Positions 52,566-62,195 of a stretch of 64,000 nucleotides of DNA are shown piece by piece. Below the pieces are notes generated by a model. It made no database searches, was not told the DNA's origin, and was given only the letters and a program-made list of their open reading frames with translations. Every line of letters starts with the position of its first letter. Position 1 is the first letter of the stretch. This DNA is from Sphingomonas sp. CBMAI 2297 (GTDB lineage: Bacteria; Pseudomonadota; Alphaproteobacteria; Sphingomonadales; Sphingomonadaceae), in contig NZ_JAPDIR010000012.1 in the NCBI RefSeq assembly GCF_029870595.1, positions 62,001 to 126,000 on the forward strand. The letters are read 5' to 3'. The position numbers and the translations under genes were made by a program.

Positions 52566-53102
52566 TCAATGCCCGTCGAACGCCACCAGCGCATGGACAC
52601 CGATCCCGTCGCCGCGCAGCGCATCCGCGCCGCCCAGCTCGGGAAGGTCGACCACGAACGAGGCCTGGGTGACTTCGGCGCCGGCCTTGCGCAGCAGGCG
52701 CACCGCGGCGCGGGCGGTGCCGCCGGTGGCGATCAGGTCGTCGACCAGCAGCACGCGCGCACCGGGCGCCAGCGCATCGGCGTGGATGGCGATCCGGTCG
52801 GTGCCATATTCCAGGGCATAGTCCTCGGCGATCGTCGCGCCGGGCAGCTTGCCGTCCTTGCGGACCAGCAGCATGCCCGCGCCGAGCCGCACCGCCAGCG
52901 CCGCGCCGAACAGGAAGCCGCGCGCCTCGATCCCGGCGACGAGATCGATCGGGCCGTCCACCGCCGCCGCCATCCGCTCGACGGTAAGCCGCAGCCCCTC
53001 GGCGTCGAGCAGCAGCGTGGTGATGTCGCGGAACATGATGCCCGGCTTGGGGAAATCGGGGATCGTCCGGATGCGCTGCCGGATGTCGTCATTCTCAGCC
53101 AT
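52566..53102 (-). CDS. apt: Adenine phosphoribosyltransferase
   Basis: A 178-residue purine-salvage enzyme forming AMP from adenine and PRPP. RIRTIPDFPKPGIMFRDITT is the family N-terminus, AGIEARGFLFGAALA the flexible loop region, and VLLVDDLIATGGTARAAV the PRPP-binding motif. Cytosolic. Start at MAENDDIRQR; the open frame upstream is non-coding. It lies 79 bases after petC on the same strand. Confidence 0.95.
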   Translation of the reverse strand: MAENDDIRQRIRTIPDFPKPGIMFRDITTLLLDAEGLRLTVERMAAAVDGPIDLVAGIEARGFLFGAALAVRLGAGMLLVRKDGKLPGATIAEDYALEYGTDRIAIHADALAPGARVLLVDDLIATGGTARAAVRLLRKAGAEVTQASFVVDLPELGGADALRGDGIGVHALVAFDGH

Positions 53103-53181
53103 GGAAACCCTCGAAACAGGAATCCCGCCCTGGCGGTGCCGGGGCGGGATTCGATGCGACCGATACTGCCGCCGAAGCGGA

Positions 53182-54018
53182 TCAGTGCTTAACGCCAGCC
53201 CATACCGAGCGATAGGCGCCATAGGTCAGGAACGCCGCGAAGATCAGGAAACCCAGCACGGCGAGGCCCGCCGCGTGGCGCGTCTCGAGCGTGGGCTCCG
53301 CCGTCCAGACCAGGAACGCCGCCACGTCTTCCGACATCTGCGGGATCGTCGCGCGGGTGCCGTCCGAATAGTTGACCTGGCCGTCCTGCGTGAGCGGCGG
53401 CGGCATCGCGATGTTGAGATTCGCGAAATAGGGATTGAAGTGCATCCCGTCCGGCGTCTTGGCGAACTCCGGGAAGTGCTTCAGCGCCTCGGCCGACGGC
53501 TTCTCGTTATAGCCGGTCAGCAGCGAGTGGACATAGGCTGCCCCGTTATGCCGCGCCTTGGTGATCAGGCTGAGGTCCGGCGGCGTGCCGGTGCCGGCAT
53601 AATAGACCTTGGGGAAACGATCCGACGGCACATTGTCGCGCTCGCCCCAGGTGCCGCCCTTCTCGTCGAACACCGGCTGCTTGGTGCCCCAGTCCTTGGC
53701 GATCTTCTTCACTTCGGCATCGGTGTAGCCGAGGTCCTTCAGATTGCGGAACGAGACCAGGTTGAGCGAGTGGCAGGTCGAGCAGACGTCCTTGTAGACC
53801 AGGAAGCCGCGCTGCAGCTGCCGCCGGTCGAACTTGCCGAGCAGCCCGTCCGAGGCGAGCTTCAGCGGCTCCGGATGCTTGTGCATCATGTGCTCGGCGG
53901 TTTCCGCGGGCGGCTCGTAGATCACGCCCTTGACCGAGCCGAACAGCGCGATCGCCAGCACGAGGATGAAAGCACCGCCGACCAGGAACTTGATCGATTT
54001 GATGAACAGCGAAGTCAT
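53182..54018 (-). CDS. petC: Ubiquinol-cytochrome c reductase, cytochrome c1
   Basis: A 278-residue subunit of the bc1 complex. VCSTCHSLNLVSFRNLKDLG contains the CxxCH heme site; the axial Met region is FNPYFANLNIAMPPPL. A C-terminal helix (LAVLGFLIFAAFLTYGAYRSVWAG) anchors it, and the N-terminal helix (FIKSIKFLVGGAFILVLAIALF) acts as signal anchor. It passes electrons from the Rieske centre to cytochrome c. Third gene of the petABC operon. Confidence 0.95.
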   Translation of the reverse strand: MTSLFIKSIKFLVGGAFILVLAIALFGSVKGVIYEPPAETAEHMMHKHPEPLKLASDGLLGKFDRRQLQRGFLVYKDVCSTCHSLNLVSFRNLKDLGYTDAEVKKIAKDWGTKQPVFDEKGGTWGERDNVPSDRFPKVYYAGTGTPPDLSLITKARHNGAAYVHSLLTGYNEKPSAEALKHFPEFAKTPDGMHFNPYFANLNIAMPPPLTQDGQVNYSDGTRATIPQMSEDVAAFLVWTAEPTLETRHAAGLAVLGFLIFAAFLTYGAYRSVWAGVKH

Positions 54019-54033
54019 TGTTCCCAGTCCCCC

Positions 54034-55293
54034 TTACGCGCCGGTCTTGGCCAGCACGGCCTCGGTGATCGAGCCCGGCAGCGGCTTCGGCGTTTCCAGG
54101 TGCGAGATGATCGGCACGACGATCAGGAAATGCGCGAAATAATAGGCCGCCGCGATCTGGCTGACGATCACGTAGAGCGGCTCGGCCGGCGAGCCGCCGC
54201 AATAGCCGAGCACCAGCACGTCCGCCACGAGCACCCAGAAGGCGATCTTGTACATCGGGCGATAGCTGCCCGAGCGCACCGGCGACTTGTCCAGCCAGGG
54301 CAGGAAGAACAGGAGCAGGATCGAGCCGAACATCGCCAGCACGCCCCACAGCTTCGCCGGCAGGATGAAGTCCGCGGTGAAGGCGCGCAGGATCGCGTAG
54401 AACGGCCAGAAATACCATTCGGGGACGATGTGGGCGGGAGTGGAGAGCGGGTTGGCCGGGATGTAGTTGTCCGGATGGCCCAGCAGGTCCGGCGCGAAGA
54501 AGATCAGCGCCGAGAAGGCAATCAGGAAGACGACCACGCCCAGCCCGTCCTTCGCCGTGTAGTACGGATGGAACGGCACGGTATCCTGCTCGCCCTTCAC
54601 CTCGACGCCCGTCGGGTTCGACGAACCCGGGATGTGCAGCGCCCAGATATGGAGGATCACGGCGCCCGCGATCACGAACGGCAGGAGATAGTGGAGCGAG
54701 AAGAAGCGGTTCAGCGCCGCATCGTCCGGCGCATAGCCGCCGAGCAGCCAGATGCGCACCCAGTCGCCGACCACGGGGATCGCCGAGAAGAAGCCGGTGA
54801 TCACCTGCGCGCCCCAGAAGCTCATCTGGCCCCAGGGAAGGACATAGCCCATGAAGGCGGTGGCCATCAGCAGCAGGAAGATGACCACGCCCAGCAGCCA
54901 TACCATTTCGCGCGGCGCCTTGTACGACCCGTAATAGAGACCGCGGAACATGTGGATGTAGATCACCACGAAGAACATCGAGGCGCCGTTGGCGTGGGCG
55001 AAGCGCAGGAACCAGCCCGCGTTCACGTCGCGCATGATGCCGACATTCACCGATTCGAAGGCGCCCGCGGCCGACGAATGGAAGTGCATCGCCAGGACGA
55101 TGCCGGTAATCAGCTGGCAGACCAGCGCCACCCCGGCGAGCACGCCGAAGTTCCACCAGTAGTTGAGGTTGCGGGGCACCGGATAGCCGGCGCCGACGGC
55201 GTTGTAGACGAAGCGCGGCAGCGGGAGGCGCTGGTCCACCCACTGCATCAGCGGGTGCTTCGGCTCATAATGCTTGGCCCAGGGAAAGCTCAT
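54034..55293 (-). CDS. petB: Ubiquinol-cytochrome c reductase, cytochrome b
   Basis: A 419-residue membrane subunit with eight helices. [20 protein letters not shown], the heme-ligand His residues in [11 protein letters not shown] and [14 protein letters not shown], and the Qo-site PEWYF ([12 protein letters not shown]) are all present. The start at [20 protein letters not shown] is chosen from the family N-terminus. It forms both quinone sites of the bc1 complex. It follows petA by 13 bases. Confidence 0.96.
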   Translation of the reverse strand: MSFPWAKHYEPKHPLMQWVDQRLPLPRFVYNAVGAGYPVPRNLNYWWNFGVLAGVALVCQLITGIVLAMHFHSSAAGAFESVNVGIMRDVNAGWFLRFAHANGASMFFVVIYIHMFRGLYYGSYKAPREMVWLLGVVIFLLLMATAFMGYVLPWGQMSFWGAQVITGFFSAIPVVGDWVRIWLLGGYAPDDAALNRFFSLHYLLPFVIAGAVILHIWALHIPGSSNPTGVEVKGEQDTVPFHPYYTAKDGLGVVVFLIAFSALIFFAPDLLGHPDNYIPANPLSTPAHIVPEWYFWPFYAILRAFTADFILPAKLWGVLAMFGSILLLFFLPWLDKSPVRSGSYRPMYKIAFWVLVADVLVLGYCGGSPAEPLYVIVSQIAAAYYFAHFLIVVPIISHLETPKPLPGSITEAVLAKTGA

Positions 55294-55306
55294 CGCGCTG
55301 TAATCC

Positions 55307-55858
55307 TCACCCAACCACGACGACGGTGTCGGACGTGAAACTATATTTCGGAACCTCGAGGTTCTTCGGCGCCGGCCCCTGGCGGATGCGGCCGGCCGTG
55401 TCATAGGCCGAGCCGTGGCAGGGGCAGAAATAGCCGCCGAACGGCCCGCGATTCTCGCCCTCGCCCGCGCCCAGCGGCACGCAGCCGAGATGGGTGCAGA
55501 CGCCCAGCGTGATCAGCCAGTTGGTATGGCCCTTCGCCGTGCGCTGCTCGAGCGTCTGCGGATCGCGCAGGCTGGAGACCGGCACTGCGTCCGCCTCGGC
55601 GATTTCCTTCGGCGTCAGGTTGCGCACGAACAGCGGCTGCTTGCGGAAGCTCGTCTTGATCGCCTGACCCGGCTCGATCTTCGACACGTCCACCTCGGTG
55701 GTGGACAGCGCGAGCACGTCGGCCGACGGGTTCATCGAATTGACCAGCGGAAGCACCACGACGCCCGCGCCCACAGCCGCCACCGAAACGGCGGCATATT
55801 GCAGATAATCGCGGCGGCGGGGATTTTCGAGACCGGCGAGATCGCCTTCAATTGCCAT
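55307..55858 (-). CDS. petA: Ubiquinol-cytochrome c reductase, Rieske iron-sulfur subunit
   Basis: A 183-residue protein. The twin-arginine-like [19 protein letters not shown] near residue 17 is also its membrane anchor. [10 protein letters not shown] and CPCHGSAYD bind the [2Fe-2S] cluster, with the disulfide Cys present. It takes electrons from ubiquinol. The ATG sits before [10 protein letters not shown]; the open frame upstream is not coding. First gene of petABC, divergent from trmL. Confidence 0.95.
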   Translation of the reverse strand: MAIEGDLAGLENPRRRDYLQYAAVSVAAVGAGVVVLPLVNSMNPSADVLALSTTEVDVSKIEPGQAIKTSFRKQPLFVRNLTPKEIAEADAVPVSSLRDPQTLEQRTAKGHTNWLITLGVCTHLGCVPLGAGEGENRGPFGGYFCPCHGSAYDTAGRIRQGPAPKNLEVPKYSFTSDTVVVVG

Positions 55859-56059
55859 GTTTACCCCTTGCACTTCGAACTTGCCGCGGCGAACGCGCGG
55901 GTAGGACGTGACGCAGACACGGGCGCTAAGGCCCCCCTCGCGGCCCACCGGTGTCTCCCGGTTAAGCCAGCTGGCCTGATAGACGGCGCCCAAGCGCTTC
56001 CGCAACAGGGATTTTGAACGACTTGCTGCGCCGGGCGGGGGGACGCTAGGAGCGGCGCC

Positions 56060-56509
56060 ATGCGACTAGCCCTGTTCGAGCCCGATATTGCCGGCAATGT
56101 GGGTGCCGTGCTGCGCCTCGGCGCCTGTTTCGGCGCGCCCGTGGACCTCATCGAGCCGATGGGATTCGCCTGGAACGATGCCGCCCGCCGCCGCGCCGCG
56201 ATGGACTATGGCGAGATCGCCGAAGTCACGCGCCACGCGGATTTCGATGCGTTCGCCGGGAAGCTCGCCGGCCGCGTGGTGCTGTTCAGCACCAAGGGAT
56301 CGATCCGGCTCGACGAAGCGGCGTTCCGGCCCGGCGACACCCTGTTGTTCGGCTCCGAGAGCCGCGGCGCCCCCGATTTCGTGCACGCGCGCGCGGATTT
56401 GATCGTGCGCATACCGCTGCGCGCCGGGCTGCGCTCCCTGAACCTCGCGGTATCGGCGGGCATCGGGCTCGCCGAGGCGCTCCGCCAGACCAAAGGATTT
56501 CCGGAATGA
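56060..56509 (+). CDS. trmL: tRNA (cytidine(34)-2'-O)-methyltransferase
   Basis: A 149-residue SPOUT methyltransferase that 2'-O-methylates the wobble base of tRNA-Leu. LALFEPDIAGNVGAVLRLGA is motif 1; LLFGSESRGAPDFVH motif 2 and RIPLRAGLRSLNLAVSAGI motif 3, which builds the trefoil SAM knot. It overlaps hemF by four bases (ATGA). Confidence 0.92.
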   Translation: MRLALFEPDIAGNVGAVLRLGACFGAPVDLIEPMGFAWNDAARRRAAMDYGEIAEVTRHADFDAFAGKLAGRVVLFSTKGSIRLDEAAFRPGDTLLFGSESRGAPDFVHARADLIVRIPLRAGLRSLNLAVSAGIGLAEALRQTKGFPE

Positions 56510-57348
56510 TCGAGCTCGACGAACAGCAACAGGCTGCCCGCACCTGGTTCGAGAGCCTGCGCGACGCGATCTGCGCCGAGTTCGAGGCGATCGAGGCCGA
56601 GGCCGGATCGGACGCGCGCTTCGAATATGTCGCCTGGGACCGCACCGATCCCTCGGGCGAGCCCGGTGGGGGCGGCGTGCGCGGCGTGATGAAGGGCAAG
56701 GTGTTCGAGAAGGTGGGCGTCAACGTCTCCACCGTCGGCGGCACCTTCGAGGGCGAGTTCGCCAAGACGATCCACGGCGCGGGCGAGGATCCCAAATTCT
56801 TCGCCACCGGCATCAGCCTGGTCGCGCACATGGCCAATCCGCACGTGCCCGCGGTGCACATGAACACGCGCTTCCTCGCCACCACCAGGCGCTGGTTCGG
56901 CGGCGGGGCGGACCTGAACCCGCCCATCCCCTATGCGGAGGACACCGAAGCGTTCCACGCGGCGCTCGCGGCCGCTTGCGACGCGCACGATCCGGAACAT
57001 TATCCGCGCTTCAAGAAATGGGCGGACGAATATTTCTACATCCCCCATCGCAAGGTGCATCGCGGCGTGGGCGGGATCTTCTACGATCACCTGGAGCAGG
57101 ACTGGGCGGCGGACTTCGCCTTCACCCAGGATGTCGGCCGCGCGTTCCTGGACGTCTATCCCCGTATCGTGCGGCGGCGGATGGGCCTGCCCTTCGGCGA
57201 GGCCGAGCGCCAGCGGCAGCTCGAATGGCGCGGCCGCTATGCCGAGTTCAACCTGATCTACGACCGGGGCACCCTGTTCGGGCTCAAGACCGGCGGCAAT
57301 ATCGACGCGATCCTGATGAGCCTGCCCCCGATGGCGGCGTGGAGCTGA
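56506..57348 (+). CDS. hemF: Coproporphyrinogen-III oxidase, aerobic
   Basis: A 280-residue oxygen-dependent enzyme that decarboxylates coproporphyrinogen III to protoporphyrinogen IX in heme synthesis. GGGVRGVMKGKVFEKVGVNV, HMNTRFLATTRRWFGGGADL, RGVGGIFYDHLEQDW and RGTLFGLKTGGNIDAILMSL are the family blocks with conserved His. Full length. The ATG overlaps trmL. Confidence 0.96.
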   Translation: MIELDEQQQAARTWFESLRDAICAEFEAIEAEAGSDARFEYVAWDRTDPSGEPGGGGVRGVMKGKVFEKVGVNVSTVGGTFEGEFAKTIHGAGEDPKFFATGISLVAHMANPHVPAVHMNTRFLATTRRWFGGGADLNPPIPYAEDTEAFHAALAAACDAHDPEHYPRFKKWADEYFYIPHRKVHRGVGGIFYDHLEQDWAADFAFTQDVGRAFLDVYPRIVRRRMGLPFGEAERQRQLEWRGRYAEFNLIYDRGTLFGLKTGGNIDAILMSLPPMAAWS

Positions 57349-57350
57349 AC

Positions 57351-57950
57351 ATGGGCCTGATCCCGGTCGCCGACGACCAGGTCGCCACCATCGTCACCGC
57401 GCTCGAGATGCTGGCGCGCCCGCGGCCCCGGCCCCTGCCCGATTCGCCGCTGCGGCTGGTGCGCTGGACCATGCCCGATCCGGCCAAGTATCGCGCGCTG
57501 TTCCGGCGGGTCGGCGAACCCTGGCTATGGTTCTCGCGGCTGGTGATGGACGAGGCGCGGCTGACCGCCATCATTCACGATCCCCGGGTCCATGTCTTCG
57601 CGGTGGTCGATCGCGCGGGGATCGAAGTCGGCATGCTCGAGCTCGATTTCCGTGCCGAGGCGACCTGCGAGCTGGGCTTTGTCGGGCTGGTGCCCGAGCT
57701 GGCGGGCAAGGGGCATGGCGGCTGGCTGATGGCGCAGGCGCTGATGCTGGCCTGGACGCCGGACGTGACGCGCGTCTGGGTGCACACCTGCACGCTCGAC
57801 CATCCAGGCGCGCTCGGCTTCTACCGCAAGCACGGCTTCGTGCCCTATCGGCGCACGGTGGAGACATTCGCGGATCCGCGGCTGGCGGGCGTGCTGGCGC
57901 CGGGCACCGCGCCTCAGATCCCCTGCCTGGGGGCGCCGGCCAGCCGATAG
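57351..57950 (+). CDS. GNAT-family N-acetyltransferase
   Basis: A 199-residue acyltransferase. The acetyl-CoA site is GFVGLVPELAGKGHGGWLMA, a Q/RxxGxG/A variant; VWVHTCTLDHPGALGFYRKHGFVPY is the second half of the fold, common in amino-acid or small-amine acetyltransferases. The N-terminal 45 residues are extra to the core. It starts two bases after the hemF stop and its end overlaps the convergent membrane-protein gene by 37 bases. Confidence 0.82.
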   Translation: MGLIPVADDQVATIVTALEMLARPRPRPLPDSPLRLVRWTMPDPAKYRALFRRVGEPWLWFSRLVMDEARLTAIIHDPRVHVFAVVDRAGIEVGMLELDFRAEATCELGFVGLVPELAGKGHGGWLMAQALMLAWTPDVTRVWVHTCTLDHPGALGFYRKHGFVPYRRTVETFADPRLAGVLAPGTAPQIPCLGAPASR

Positions 57951-58657
57951 GCGGCGACGCGGATCAGCGCGAGCGCGGCCCAGGCACCACCGCCGAACAG
58001 CGCGGTGACGAGATAGGAGACCGGCGCCACCGCCTGCGCGCCGCCGATGAGCGCGGCGATCGTTCCCAGGATGCCGCCGGTGACGATCACGAGCCCAAAC
58101 GCCAGGAACATTATCATCGATGCAAGGCCGAGCAGCGCGAAGCCGGTGAGGCCGGCGCTGCGCCGCCACCCCTCGCGAAAGGCGCCGAGCATGCCCGCGG
58201 CCGGATCGGCGGCCAGGGCGGGCCCCGCGAGCCAGGTTCGCGCCAATACGAACAGGCCGGGGATCACGAACAGCGAGAAGCCGAGGGAGAAGAATAGCCC
58301 GGCGATCACGGTGAGCACGAAGAAGGCGGCGAAGCGCTTGAGCGTGATCAGCAGCACTTCGCCCAGCGTGCGCCCGCCGCCCTGGAGATAGAGGTTGAAT
58401 ATCGCGAAGGTGCCGAATTCGATGGCGATGTTGATCGCCAGGATCGCCGGCAGATTGGCGGTGTAGAAGGCCGTCAGCGCCTGGCGCAGCTTTTCGGGGT
58501 CTCCTCCGGTTGCCGTCGGTTCGAGCCCCGCGAGCAGCAGCGCCGCGCCCAGCATCGGCACCACGAAGAACATGCCCGCCAGCGCCACGAGCAGCTCGCG
58601 TTCCGCGCGCCAGAGAGTGACGGCATCGGCGAGGATGCCGCGGCTGGTGAGGCTCAT
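57914..58657 (-). CDS. Polytopic membrane protein (GDPD-membrane-domain-like), second of a pair
   Basis: A 247-residue protein with six membrane helices (LVALAGMFFVVPMLGAALLL, ILAINIAIEFGTFAIFNLYL, FFVLTVIAGLFFSLGFSLFV, LGLASMIMFLAFGLVIVTGG). A pattern of long amphipathic stretches with conserved Gly-Arg (LQGGGRTLGEVL, TWLAGPAL) resembles the DUF7847/glycerophosphodiesterase membrane domain family. Function unknown. Its start overlaps the stop of the upstream membrane gene (ATGA), and the two look like distant paralogues. Confidence 0.68.
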   Translation of the reverse strand: MSLTSRGILADAVTLWRAERELLVALAGMFFVVPMLGAALLLAGLEPTATGGDPEKLRQALTAFYTANLPAILAINIAIEFGTFAIFNLYLQGGGRTLGEVLLITLKRFAAFFVLTVIAGLFFSLGFSLFVIPGLFVLARTWLAGPALAADPAAGMLGAFREGWRRSAGLTGFALLGLASMIMFLAFGLVIVTGGILGTIAALIGGAQAVAPVSYLVTALFGGGAWAALALIRVAAYRLAGAPRQGI

Positions 58658-59487
58658 GCGCGGAACGCGCCTTCGCGCAGCCCGGCATCCGCCGCGAGGG
58701 CCAGATAGAGCTTGGCGGTGAAGGCGGGCACCAGCACGGTGAAGCCGGTCTGCACCGCGGCGACGACGATCGAGGTGAGCACCCCCGCCAGCGTGATCCC
58801 TTCGGCCGGCCCGCCGGTGACGAGCGCGAAGATGCTGCCGAACACCATGTTGGCGGCGAGCATCGAGACCCAGGAAACCAGCGCGAAGAGCAGGATCACC
58901 CCGATGATCCGCCAGGTCATGCCGCGAGTGAGCTTCCAGGACTGGCGCAGCGCGGAGAACATCCGCTTCTCGCGCACGATCACCGCATTGGTGATCAGCA
59001 GCCGCGCACCGATCCACAGCAGCAGCCCGAGCAGCACTAGCCCGTAGAGCGCGATCCCGCCGGCAATCTGCGGGCCAAGCCCGGCATTGGCGCCGCGCGC
59101 GATCTCCATCAGGTCGTACCCGTTCAGCTGCAGCGCCAGCGGGACCGGCAGCACCAGCAGAAACATCACCGCGAACAACAGCACCGAGACCGCGAGCGCC
59201 GGCAGCAGCCGGTCGCGCCCGATCACTCCGGCGCCGCGCGCGCTCGCCATGTCGAGCGCCATCGCCGAGATGGTGAGCGAGCCCCATAGCGAGAGAATGC
59301 CGAAAGCGAGCTGGACGGCGTAGAGCGACAGCACCAGCTCCGGGCCGCCCCCGGTCTTGGCCGCCTGGAAGCTGCCCTCGATCGAAGCGGGCACGAAGAA
59401 GGCGAGCAGCGCCACGGGCAGGATCGCGCCCAGATTGTCGCTCAGAAACTCCGCCGTCCGATCCCAGACGGTGCCCATCTTCGCCAT
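58654..59487 (-). CDS. Polytopic membrane protein (GDPD-membrane-domain-like), first of a pair
   Basis: A 277-residue protein with six membrane helices ([80 protein letters not shown]). [21 protein letters not shown] precedes the last helix pair, as in the partner's FREGWRRSAGLTG. No catalytic motif. MGTVWDR at 59478 is an alternative start. Divergent from lipB. Confidence 0.68.
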   Translation of the reverse strand: MAKMGTVWDRTAEFLSDNLGAILPVALLAFFVPASIEGSFQAAKTGGGPELVLSLYAVQLAFGILSLWGSLTISAMALDMASARGAGVIGRDRLLPALAVSVLLFAVMFLLVLPVPLALQLNGYDLMEIARGANAGLGPQIAGGIALYGLVLLGLLLWIGARLLITNAVIVREKRMFSALRQSWKLTRGMTWRIIGVILLFALVSWVSMLAANMVFGSIFALVTGGPAEGITLAGVLTSIVVAAVQTGFTVLVPAFTAKLYLALAADAGLREGAFRA

Positions 59488-59575
59488 GCGCCCGATGTCC
59501 TCCCTCCATCCGGTGTTAGCGGGCGCGCATTATGTTGCCAATGCTTGCGCAATCGCTTTCGGATGCGCAATTCGC

Positions 59576-60223
59576 ATGGCGATGAACCAGGATATCGAAT
59601 GGCGGGTCGCCCCGGAGCCGATCGAATATGGCGCCGCGCTGGCCGAGATGGAGGCGCACGTCGCCGCGCTGACCGCCGGCACCGCGCCCGAACGCATCTG
59701 GCTGCTCGAGCATCCGAGCGTCTACACCGCCGGCACCAGCGCCACCGACGCGGGCGAGCTGATCGACCCGCGCTTTCCTGTGTTCCGCACCGGGCGCGGC
59801 GGGCGCTACACTTATCACGGGCCCGGCCAGCGCATCGGCTATCTGATGCTCGACCTGCGCCGGCGCAAGCGCGACGTGCGCGGCTATGTCCATGCCGTGG
59901 AAGGCTGGGTGATCGCCGCGTTGGGCGAGCTGGGGATCGAGGCGTTCCGCGCCGAGGGCCGCATCGGCATCTGGACGCTCGACCAGGCGGGCCGGGAAGC
60001 GAAGATCGGCGCGATCGGCGTGCGCATCCGGCAATGGGTGACCATGCACGGCTTCGCAGTGAATCTCTCGCCGAACCTGAGCGATTTCAACGGAATCGTC
60101 CCCTGCGGCATCGCCGAGTTCCCCGTCACCAGCGCCGCCGCGCTCGGCAAGCCGGTAACATTCCGGCAATTCGATTCGGCGCTCCGGGCCACATTTTTGC
60201 CATTTTTGGACGCTCTCTCCTGA
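59576..60223 (+). CDS. lipB: Octanoyl-[acyl-carrier-protein]-protein N-octanoyltransferase
   Basis: A 215-residue enzyme transferring octanoyl from ACP to lipoyl domains of 2-oxoacid dehydrogenases. [20 protein letters not shown] holds the HGPGQ motif, [11 protein letters not shown] the catalytic Lys, and NGIVPCGI the catalytic Cys. The start is ATG 59576 or the ATG two codons on. Standard length. The next step (LipA) is not in the window. Confidence 0.93.
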   Translation: MAMNQDIEWRVAPEPIEYGAALAEMEAHVAALTAGTAPERIWLLEHPSVYTAGTSATDAGELIDPRFPVFRTGRGGRYTYHGPGQRIGYLMLDLRRRKRDVRGYVHAVEGWVIAALGELGIEAFRAEGRIGIWTLDQAGREAKIGAIGVRIRQWVTMHGFAVNLSPNLSDFNGIVPCGIAEFPVTSAAALGKPVTFRQFDSALRATFLPFLDALS

Positions 60224-60337
60224 GCGCAGGTCAAATCGAGTCTTGAGGGGTTTGCCCGAACCGTCTAATGTCCACTCCGGTTTGGGTATTAAACGGCGTA
60301 ACCGTAATCCAGATCCATTATCTAGGGAGCTTTCTAC

Positions 60338-60574
60338 ATGCGTGCAGTCATTTCGAAGATCGTTGCAGGTTCGATGATCGCCGGCGCGGCCCTCCTGGCC
60401 TCGGCGTGCACCAGCAACGAGTCGACCAACGTGACCAACACCACCGAAGTCGTTCCGACCGAGAACGTGACCACCGACACCATGGTGACCAACATCGACG
60501 CCGCCGCCACCGAGAACGGCGCCGTGGTCGAGAACACCACCACCGTCGAGACCAACACCACCAACGCGCACTGA
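60338..60574 (+). CDS. Small Thr/Asn-rich lipoprotein
   Basis: A 78-residue lipoprotein: signal with lipobox LASAC (Cys about residue 24), then TSNESTNVTNTTEVVPTENV and similar repeats with alternating Thr, Asn and Val, free of Cys and aromatics. It is likely anchored in the outer membrane. A TTGAGG and TCTAAT pair about 80-95 bases upstream could be its promoter (weak). A strong terminator follows, so it is a single-gene unit. Family unknown. Confidence 0.75.
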   Translation: MRAVISKIVAGSMIAGAALLASACTSNESTNVTNTTEVVPTENVTTDTMVTNIDAAATENGAVVENTTTVETNTTNAH

Positions 60575-60600
60575 TCGCGCGCCCGGTAGGGTGTTTGAAG

Positions 60601-60640
60601 AAAGGGCCGTCCGGGCGACCGGGCGGCCCTTTTCGTTTCC
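60601..60640 (+). terminator. Rho-independent terminator
   Basis: AAAGGGCCGTCCGGG and its complement around CGAC, then TTTTCGTTT. Twenty-six bases after the Thr/Asn-rich gene stop. Confidence 0.87.
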
Positions 60641-60757
60641 CGATTTGCGATGAAATGCCGGTATGGCACGGCCCGGATGGTAAAAAGGGGCTTCAACCCG
60701 GACTCGGAACACCGTAACCCCTGCCCACGGGGTCAACTGGTAGTTTTCGAGGGCAGC

Positions 60758-61438
60758 ATGCTCGCATCGCGTATCGCACTTATGCTGGCCGGGGGGATCG
60801 GCCTGTTCGCATCCGCGCCGGCTTCGGCGCAATTCTTCCTCAAGCCCGCCAATCTCGAGAGCGGGCGAGTCACCGGGGCGGAGCCCGGGATGACCGGCCC
60901 GGCGCTGCCGGGCGCCACCGCCGCCGAGCTGCGCGCCGCGCTCGCCTGGAACCTGCGTGCCGCGCTCAACGTCGCGGCGCTCCAGTGCCAGTTCGAGCCG
61001 ACGCTGTTGTCGGTCGACAATTACAATTCGCTGATCAAGGACCACGCGATCGAACTGCGTGATTCCTACGCTACGCTCGAGAAATATTTTGAACGAGCGT
61101 ACAAGAACAAGAAGCAGGGCCAGCTAGAGCTCGACAAGTACGGGACCCGCATCTACTCGGGATTCTCGACTGTTCAGGGGCAGCTCTCTTTCTGCCAGAC
61201 GGCCGCCGCAATCGGCCATGATGCGGTGTTCGTGAAGCCGGGCCAGTTCGGCGATCTGGCGCAGGACCGGATGAAGGAACTGCGCGCCAGCCTGGGCCCC
61301 TGGGGCGAGCAATATCGTCCGTCGGGCTATATCGTCACCGGCATGTACGGCGTGAAGATGCCGCCTTTCGGCAACGACAAATGCTGGAAGAAGGGCCAGT
61401 ATCAGGTCAAGAAGTGCGGCCCGCTGCTGATCGATTGA
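60758..61438 (+). CDS. Secreted protein of unknown function
   Basis: A 226-residue exported protein; signal peptide of about 27 residues ending APASAQ. The mature part is largely helical (AAELRAALAWNLRAALNVAA, LEKYFERAYKNKKQGQLEL) with four Cys (LQCQFEP, SFCQTA, NDKCWKKG, VKKCGP) likely in two disulfides. It resembles sphingomonad hypothetical periplasmic proteins only. RBS GAGGGC is 3 bases before the ATG. The family cannot be named. Confidence 0.7.
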   Translation: MLASRIALMLAGGIGLFASAPASAQFFLKPANLESGRVTGAEPGMTGPALPGATAAELRAALAWNLRAALNVAALQCQFEPTLLSVDNYNSLIKDHAIELRDSYATLEKYFERAYKNKKQGQLELDKYGTRIYSGFSTVQGQLSFCQTAAAIGHDAVFVKPGQFGDLAQDRMKELRASLGPWGEQYRPSGYIVTGMYGVKMPPFGNDKCWKKGQYQVKKCGPLLID

Positions 61439-61466
61439 TCGGCTGACCGGCTTCCCCGCTCCCTCC

Positions 61467-61548
61467 CGTCATCCCGGCGAAAGCCGGGATCTCAGGCGAT
61501 GGCGCGGGGAAGGAGCAGTACGAGATCCCGGCGTTCGCCGGGATGACG
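61467..61548. repeat. Paired palindromic repeat (GTCATCCCGGC family)
   Basis: A left arm at 61467-61492 and its reverse complement at 61523-61548, each itself a short hairpin, enclosing 30 bases. Between convergent genes. Confidence 0.8.
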
Positions 61549-61551
61549 ACT

Positions 61552-62184
61552 TTACCGCAATCCCAGCATCTTGTGCGTCTGCAAGGTCAGCCGCCATTTC
61601 GGCCGCGCCATCGCGAAGGCGATCGCGGCCCGCATGTTCTCGGCCGTTTCCGCGCTGTCCATCGGCTGGACCAGGAAATTGGCGAAGTCCCAGCCCTCGA
61701 GCGTGTCGACATCGGTGCCGGGCTGCGGCCAGACCAGCTTGAGCTCGTCGCCGGCACGCTGGACGACCTCGCTCCCCGCCTTGGGGCTGATGCACACCCA
61801 GTCGATCCCCGGATGCACCGGCAAGGTGCCGTTGCTCTCGATCGCGATTCGGAAGCCGCGGCCGTGGAGCGCGTCGACCAGCGCATCGTCCACCTGCAGC
61901 ATGGGCTCGCCGCCGGTGAGCACGACGAAGCGCGCCTCGGTCCCCGCGCCCCAATGCCCGGCCACCGCATCGGCCAGCGCCGCTGCACCGGCGAACTTGC
62001 CGCCGCCCAGCCCATCGGTGCCGACGAAATCGGTGTCGCAGAACCGGCAGATCGCACTGGCGCGGTCCTGCTCGCGGCCGGTCCACAGATTGCACCCGGC
62101 GAAGCGCACGAACACCGCGCGTGCACCGGCATTCACCCCCTCGCCCTGAAGCGTGAGGAACATCTCCTTGACGCTGTAGGTCAT
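61552..62184 (-). CDS. queE: 7-carboxy-7-deazaguanine synthase
   Basis: A 210-residue radical-SAM enzyme in queuosine/7-deazaguanine synthesis. The cluster motif is CNLWTGREQDRASAICRFCD, where the spacing C-x14-C-x2-C is that of QueE rather than CxxxCxxC. VFVRFAGCNL, VVLTGGEPMLQ and IESNGTLPVHPGIDWVCISP are family blocks. Start at MTYSVKEMFLTLQGEGVNAG. It follows queC by 11 bases. Confidence 0.93.
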   Translation of the reverse strand: MTYSVKEMFLTLQGEGVNAGARAVFVRFAGCNLWTGREQDRASAICRFCDTDFVGTDGLGGGKFAGAAALADAVAGHWGAGTEARFVVLTGGEPMLQVDDALVDALHGRGFRIAIESNGTLPVHPGIDWVCISPKAGSEVVQRAGDELKLVWPQPGTDVDTLEGWDFANFLVQPMDSAETAENMRAAIAFAMARPKWRLTLQTHKMLGLR

Positions 62185-62195
62185 GATCCGGAACC

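Noticed and set aside
60640..60757. Possible tRNA or small RNA between terminator and the secreted-protein gene
   Set aside because: No cloverleaf, no TTC-loop consensus and no clear promoter; treated as ordinary leader.
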